This document shows, one piece after another, positions 63,681 to 64,000 of a stretch of 64,000 nt of DNA (its first letter is position 1; the number at the start of each line of letters is the position of its first letter). Made by a program: the position numbers and the translations under genes. The notes under the pieces were generated by a model. It did no database searches and had not been told where the DNA came from. It saw nothing but the letters and a program-made list of their open reading frames with translations. Source of the DNA: Blattabacterium cuenoti. Lineage in GTDB: Bacteria > Bacteroidota > Bacteroidia > Flavobacteriales > Blattabacteriaceae. The stretch is from assembly GCF_014252375.1 (NCBI RefSeq), contig NZ_CP059221.1:186001-250000 (forward strand), in the 5' to 3' direction.

Positions 63681-64000
63681 AATACACTTGTAAATTGATT
63701 TAAAAAACAAATATCATTATTAAAAAAAATTCTAATGTCTTTAATTTTATAAATTATCATAGCTAAACGTTCTATTCCTAGTCCTAATGCAAAACCAGTA
63801 TACATATCATAATCTATATTTACATTTTTTAATACTTTTGGATCTATAATTCCACATCCCATTATTTCTAACCATTTATTATCATAAAGTATATCTACTT
63901 CTGCACTAGGTTCAGTAAATGGAAAATAAGAAAGTCTAAATCTTACTTTTATTTTACCAAATAATAAATTTATTATATATTCAATAGTTTTTTTCAAATT
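63677..64000 (-). CDS. pheS: Phenylalanyl-tRNA synthetase alpha subunit, C-terminal part (cut by window edge)
   Basis: The last 108 or so codons of PheS are present and the start lies beyond the window. [17 protein letters not shown], the [13 protein letters not shown] segment and [14 protein letters not shown] (class II motif 3) are diagnostic. The frame is open to the window end. Confidence 0.95.
   Translation of the reverse strand, partial: NLKKTIEYIINLLFGKIKVRFRLSYFPFTEPSAEVDILYDNKWLEIMGCGIIDPKVLKNVNIDYDMYTGFALGLGIERLAMIIYKIKDIRIFFNNDICFLNQFTSVF

Overview
The window is a gene-dense, extremely AT-rich stretch (GC roughly in the low twenties per cent, judged by eye) from what looks like a flavobacterial (Bacteroidetes) insect endosymbiont. 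Support comes from the TAnnTTTG promoter boxes and the fused cbb3 oxidase subunits CcoN/CcoO. Other flavobacterial traits are the split transketolase, the bifunctional HisB, the trpEGDCFBA order and the gene order of the mur/fts cluster. A large biosynthetic repertoire for the host, plus cbb3 respiration and peptidoglycan genes, fits Blattabacterium (cockroach symbiont) best. That assignment is inference; other reduced flavobacterial symbionts are not excluded. There are no insertion sequences, phages, CRISPR arrays or long repeats, and no gene-free stretch longer than about 180 bases.

Layout. Positions 1-5630 hold the end of an unidentified gene, pdhB, metF, serS, rsmA, folD and queE. Positions 5625-12779 hold a complete histidine operon on the minus strand (hisG-D-C-B-H-A-F-IE). 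Positions 12929-16397 hold xth, tRNA-Lys, aroK, tilS and a YggS-type gene. Positions 16392-22709 hold a tryptophan operon on the minus strand in which trpD and trpB are broken while trpE, G, C, F and A are open. Positions 22886-29485 hold gcvH and the cbb3 oxidase cluster (ccoI-S-NO-Q-P and a fixH-like gene). Positions 29498-36931 hold maeB, murI, rpsT, tRNA-Glu, aroA, a MazG-like gene, split transketolase and smpB. Positions 36988-45699 hold an unusual outer-membrane barrel protein, tatC, ychF, an M42 peptidase, dapF, a DegP-like protease, lptG and a frameshifted tgt. Positions 45757-57572 hold the division and cell-wall cluster rsmH-ftsL-(ftsI stub)-murE-mraY-murD-ftsW-murG-murC-ftsA-ftsZ. 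Positions 57585-64000 hold hisS, pnuC, a phosphopantetheinyl transferase, an Mrp ATPase, murB, two small membrane proteins, rlmB and the end of pheS.

How the genes fit together. Shikimate genes (aroK, aroA), his and trp genes and dapF point to amino-acid provisioning and meso-DAP cell-wall synthesis. MurE carries the DNPR motif of DAP-adding enzymes. Pyruvate dehydrogenase, malic enzyme and the cbb3 oxidase support aerobic or microaerobic energy metabolism. The genome appears to be actively decaying. trpB has a frameshift and a nonsense codon, trpD has one nonsense codon, and tgt is interrupted at a T11-A9 tract. ftsI is reduced to its membrane anchor, ftsL is shortened, and ftsQ is missing from its usual place. 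The his and trp operons share one leader plan: a TATATTTG box followed by a hairpin just before the first gene.

I did not find a clearly novel system. The most distinctive observations are the pared-down division cluster, the recently broken tryptophan operon, the parallel his/trp leader hairpins, and a barrel protein whose expected OmpA domain is replaced by a long lysine/asparagine-rich tail.
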